Part shown: in pieces, positions 62,673-64,000 of the stretch
How positions within the stretch are numbered: position 1 is the first letter of the stretch
How the letters are laid out: every line of letters starts with the position of its first letter
Origin: DASXUX01 sp036504595
GTDB taxonomy: Bacteria > Planctomycetota > SZUA-567 > H5-PLA8
Length of the DNA stretch: 64,000 bases
Direction: 5' to 3'
NCBI GenBank assembly: GCA_036504595.1
Contig: DASXUX010000081.1
Coordinates: 186,001 to 250,000, forward strand
Notes under the pieces: generated by a model
Database searches by the model: none
What the model was told of the DNA's origin: nothing
What the model saw: the letters and a program-made list of their open reading frames with translations, nothing else
Made by a program: the position numbers and the translations under genes

Positions 62673-64000
62673 TTGATTCGCAAAAACTTAACCCTTGCAT
62701 TGTCGGCAACGTTGCTCATCGCTTGCGCTGCGGTTGCTTCGGACTGGCCGACGTTCCGCGGCGATGCGCAGCGCTCCGGTGCTTCGGATGAACAGATCGC
62801 GTTTCCGCTGGCGCTCGCCTGGACGCATAAGCCGATTCATGCGCCGACGCCGGCCTGGCCCGAGGCGGCCAAAATGAACTATGCGCCGAAGCTTCCGTAT
62901 GAAATCCAAAATGCGATGACGTTCGACCATGCGTACCATGTCGTGGCGGATGCTGAATCCATCTATTACGGTTCATCGACGGACGACGCGGTTTACGCTC
63001 TGAATGCGGCGACCGGCGAAGTGCGCTGGAGCTTTGTCACCGAGGGTCCGGTGCGTCTGACGCCGGTCCTCAGCGTCGGGAAAGTCTACGCCGGTTCGGA
63101 TGACGGCTTCGTGTATTGCCTGGATGCTCGCACCGGATCGCTGGTCTGGAAGAGTCGCGCGGGTGAGGAACGCCGCCTGCTCGGCAACGGACGCATGATC
63201 TCGCTTTGGCCGATCCGCGGCGGGCTGGTTATCGACAGTGGCACGCTTTACTTCACGGCGGGAATTTTTCCTGACCATGGCGTGTACCTGTGCGCGCTGG
63301 ATGCGACGACGGGCAAGAAGATCTACAAGAAGGCTCTCGAGTTCTCGGTACAGGGAAACATGCTCGCCGGCGCGGACCGGGTTCTCCTGCCGACGGGAAG
63401 GACTTCCTATCGCGGCTGCAAAAAGGACGGCGGCGATCCGTTCGGCGTGTACGGGGTCAACGATCCGTGGAAGAAGAATCTGGTGGGCGGGACCTCCGCA
63501 ATGATCTTCGACGACACGCTCGCGGTCGGGCCCAGCGAGGCTGCGCAAATCCACTGGTTTCGCCTGGCGGACCGCAAGCTGATCGTGCAAGACGTTGCGG
63601 ATTGCGTTCTGGCGAAAGAGTCGATGGTTTACACGCTCAGCAAGGGGCAACTGAAGGCGTACACGCGCGCAGGCTATTTTCCCGAGAAGAAGGCTGAAAA
63701 AACTCCCGAGAAACCCGTTGCGAAATCCGCCGAAGAAGCCGCCGCGAAGAAGTCGGATGCCGACGTGATTGCGGCGAAGCCACCCGCTCCGCCGGCGCCC
63801 AAATGGAATGTCGCGACTGGCGGCGCCGAGACAATGATCATGGCGCACGGCACGATCCTCACAGCAGGCAAGGGCGAGGTTGCCGCTTACGATGCGCAGG
63901 ACGGCAAGAAGCTGTGGGCTGAAAAAGTGGACGGCAACGTCGAGGGCCTCGCGCTCAGCCATGGGCGTCTGCTGGCGAGTTTGGAGAGCGGCGCGATTGT
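62673..64000 (+). CDS. Secreted PQQ-like beta-propeller protein (partial, runs off right edge)
   Basis: The frame is open from TTG 62673, with GGGAGGA at good spacing, to the end of the window (~442 codons). An in-frame ATG at 62646 lacks a ribosome site. A signal peptide (LTLALSATLLIACAAVAS) is followed by DWPTFRGDAQRSGAS, the usual opening of PQQ/BamB-type propellers. Blade motifs follow: VYALNAATGEVRWSF, VYCLDARTGSLVWKS, VYLCALDATTGKKIYKK and VAAYDAQDGKKLWAE. A Lys/Ala/Glu-rich insertion (PEKKAEKTPEKPVAKSAEEA) lies before the last visible blade. Such proteins may bind PQQ or be scaffolds; no catalytic call is possible from the visible part. Confidence 0.88.
   Translation, partial: MIRKNLTLALSATLLIACAAVASDWPTFRGDAQRSGASDEQIAFPLALAWTHKPIHAPTPAWPEAAKMNYAPKLPYEIQNAMTFDHAYHVVADAESIYYGSSTDDAVYALNAATGEVRWSFVTEGPVRLTPVLSVGKVYAGSDDGFVYCLDARTGSLVWKSRAGEERRLLGNGRMISLWPIRGGLVIDSGTLYFTAGIFPDHGVYLCALDATTGKKIYKKALEFSVQGNMLAGADRVLLPTGRTSYRGCKKDGGDPFGVYGVNDPWKKNLVGGTSAMIFDDTLAVGPSEAAQIHWFRLADRKLIVQDVADCVLAKESMVYTLSKGQLKAYTRAGYFPEKKAEKTPEKPVAKSAEEAAAKKSDADVIAAKPPAPPAPKWNVATGGAETMIMAHGTILTAGKGEVAAYDAQDGKKLWAEKVDGNVEGLALSHGRLLASLESGAI

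Noticed and set aside
62973..63962. 329-codon minus-strand frame at the right edge
   Set aside because: Opposite the PQQ-propeller gene, which has a signal peptide and regular blade motifs on the plus strand.

Overview
The window is a stretch of GC-rich bacterial chromosome with about 56 protein genes and no rRNA, tRNA, CRISPR array, prophage or transposase gene that I can see. The gene content suggests a diderm heterotroph of the PVC type (Planctomycetota, Verrucomicrobiota, Lentisphaerota) or a neighbouring phylum such as Hydrogenedentota. Pointers are Tat-exported Gfo/Idh/MocA, aldo-keto reductase and sugar-isomerase-like proteins, a secreted sulfatase, a GH140-like and a very large GH2-like enzyme, a malectin protein, URO-D-type methyltransferases and an EboE/EboF pair. 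Peptidoglycan genes are present and apparently intact. The phylum is an inference; no marker gene here settles it.

Layout: 0-2.6 kb, a minus-strand C1/corrinoid group (CooC-type Ni ATPase, homocysteine methyltransferase, MetE/URO-D-like methyltransferase) with a perfect parS centromere palindrome just upstream. 3-7 kb, a secreted VOC protein between 70-bp direct repeats and a lipoprotein built of three ~286-residue repeats. 7.3-11.5 kb, three Tat-signal proteins and a tetraheme cytochrome. 11.6-16.5 kb, a cyclic-nucleotide sensor fusion, an EboF-EboE pair and a tail-anchored FHA protein. 16.9-18.9 kb, groES-groEL with a strong terminator. 19-26 kb, a secreted unknown, an MqsA-like module, an ACS-type MFS transporter coupled to a GH140-like hydrolase, class I fumarase and a STAS protein. 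26-31.7 kb, a 1433-residue GH2-like enzyme and an SGNH-like hydrolase. 31.9-41 kb, a cell-wall block: murG-murC-murB-[GxxExxY]-ddl on the minus strand, with divergent L,D-transpeptidase and SpoIID genes. 41-53 kb, a four-helix-bundle cassette, a PKD surface protein, a methyltransferase, a HigBA-like pair, a sulfatase, a degenerate GGDEF protein, a GapN-type dehydrogenase, a second URO-D protein and a malectin protein. 53.5-64 kb, a DAO oxidoreductase, ComM/YifB, a glycosyltransferase, glycerate kinase, an MFS transporter, a phosphoglycolate phosphatase-like HAD, an inositol monophosphatase and a partial PQQ-propeller protein.

The most unusual property is in the spacers. Nearly every intergenic gap holds short 'word' repeats from a handful of families (cues such as CACAGAGG, GGATTGCGGATT, GGTGACGGGTGAC, CCACTCACCACT, GTCTGGAGTCTGG, CTTCGCGTCTTTGCGG). 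They are often arranged as inverted pairs. Some pairs are empty; others enclose one gene (GxxExxY, four-helix bundle, a 128-residue unknown, a sulfatase). Several repeats run into coding sequence: an internal segment of EboE, the C-terminal third of the L,D-transpeptidase, and the N-terminus of glycerate kinase. A separate family of ~44-nt hairpins (four copies) keeps its stem through compensatory base changes, which points to selection on a folded structure. These two repeat systems are the best candidates here for something undescribed.

Functional links: GH140-like, GH2-like, sulfatase, SGNH, malectin, Gfo/Idh and sugar-isomerase proteins fit polysaccharide breakdown, with the MFS carriers importing acidic or simple sugars. 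GapN, glycerate kinase, phosphoglycolate phosphatase and fumarase fit lower-glycolysis and C2/C3 acid metabolism. CooC with the corrinoid-type methyltransferases implies a CO dehydrogenase just outside the left edge.
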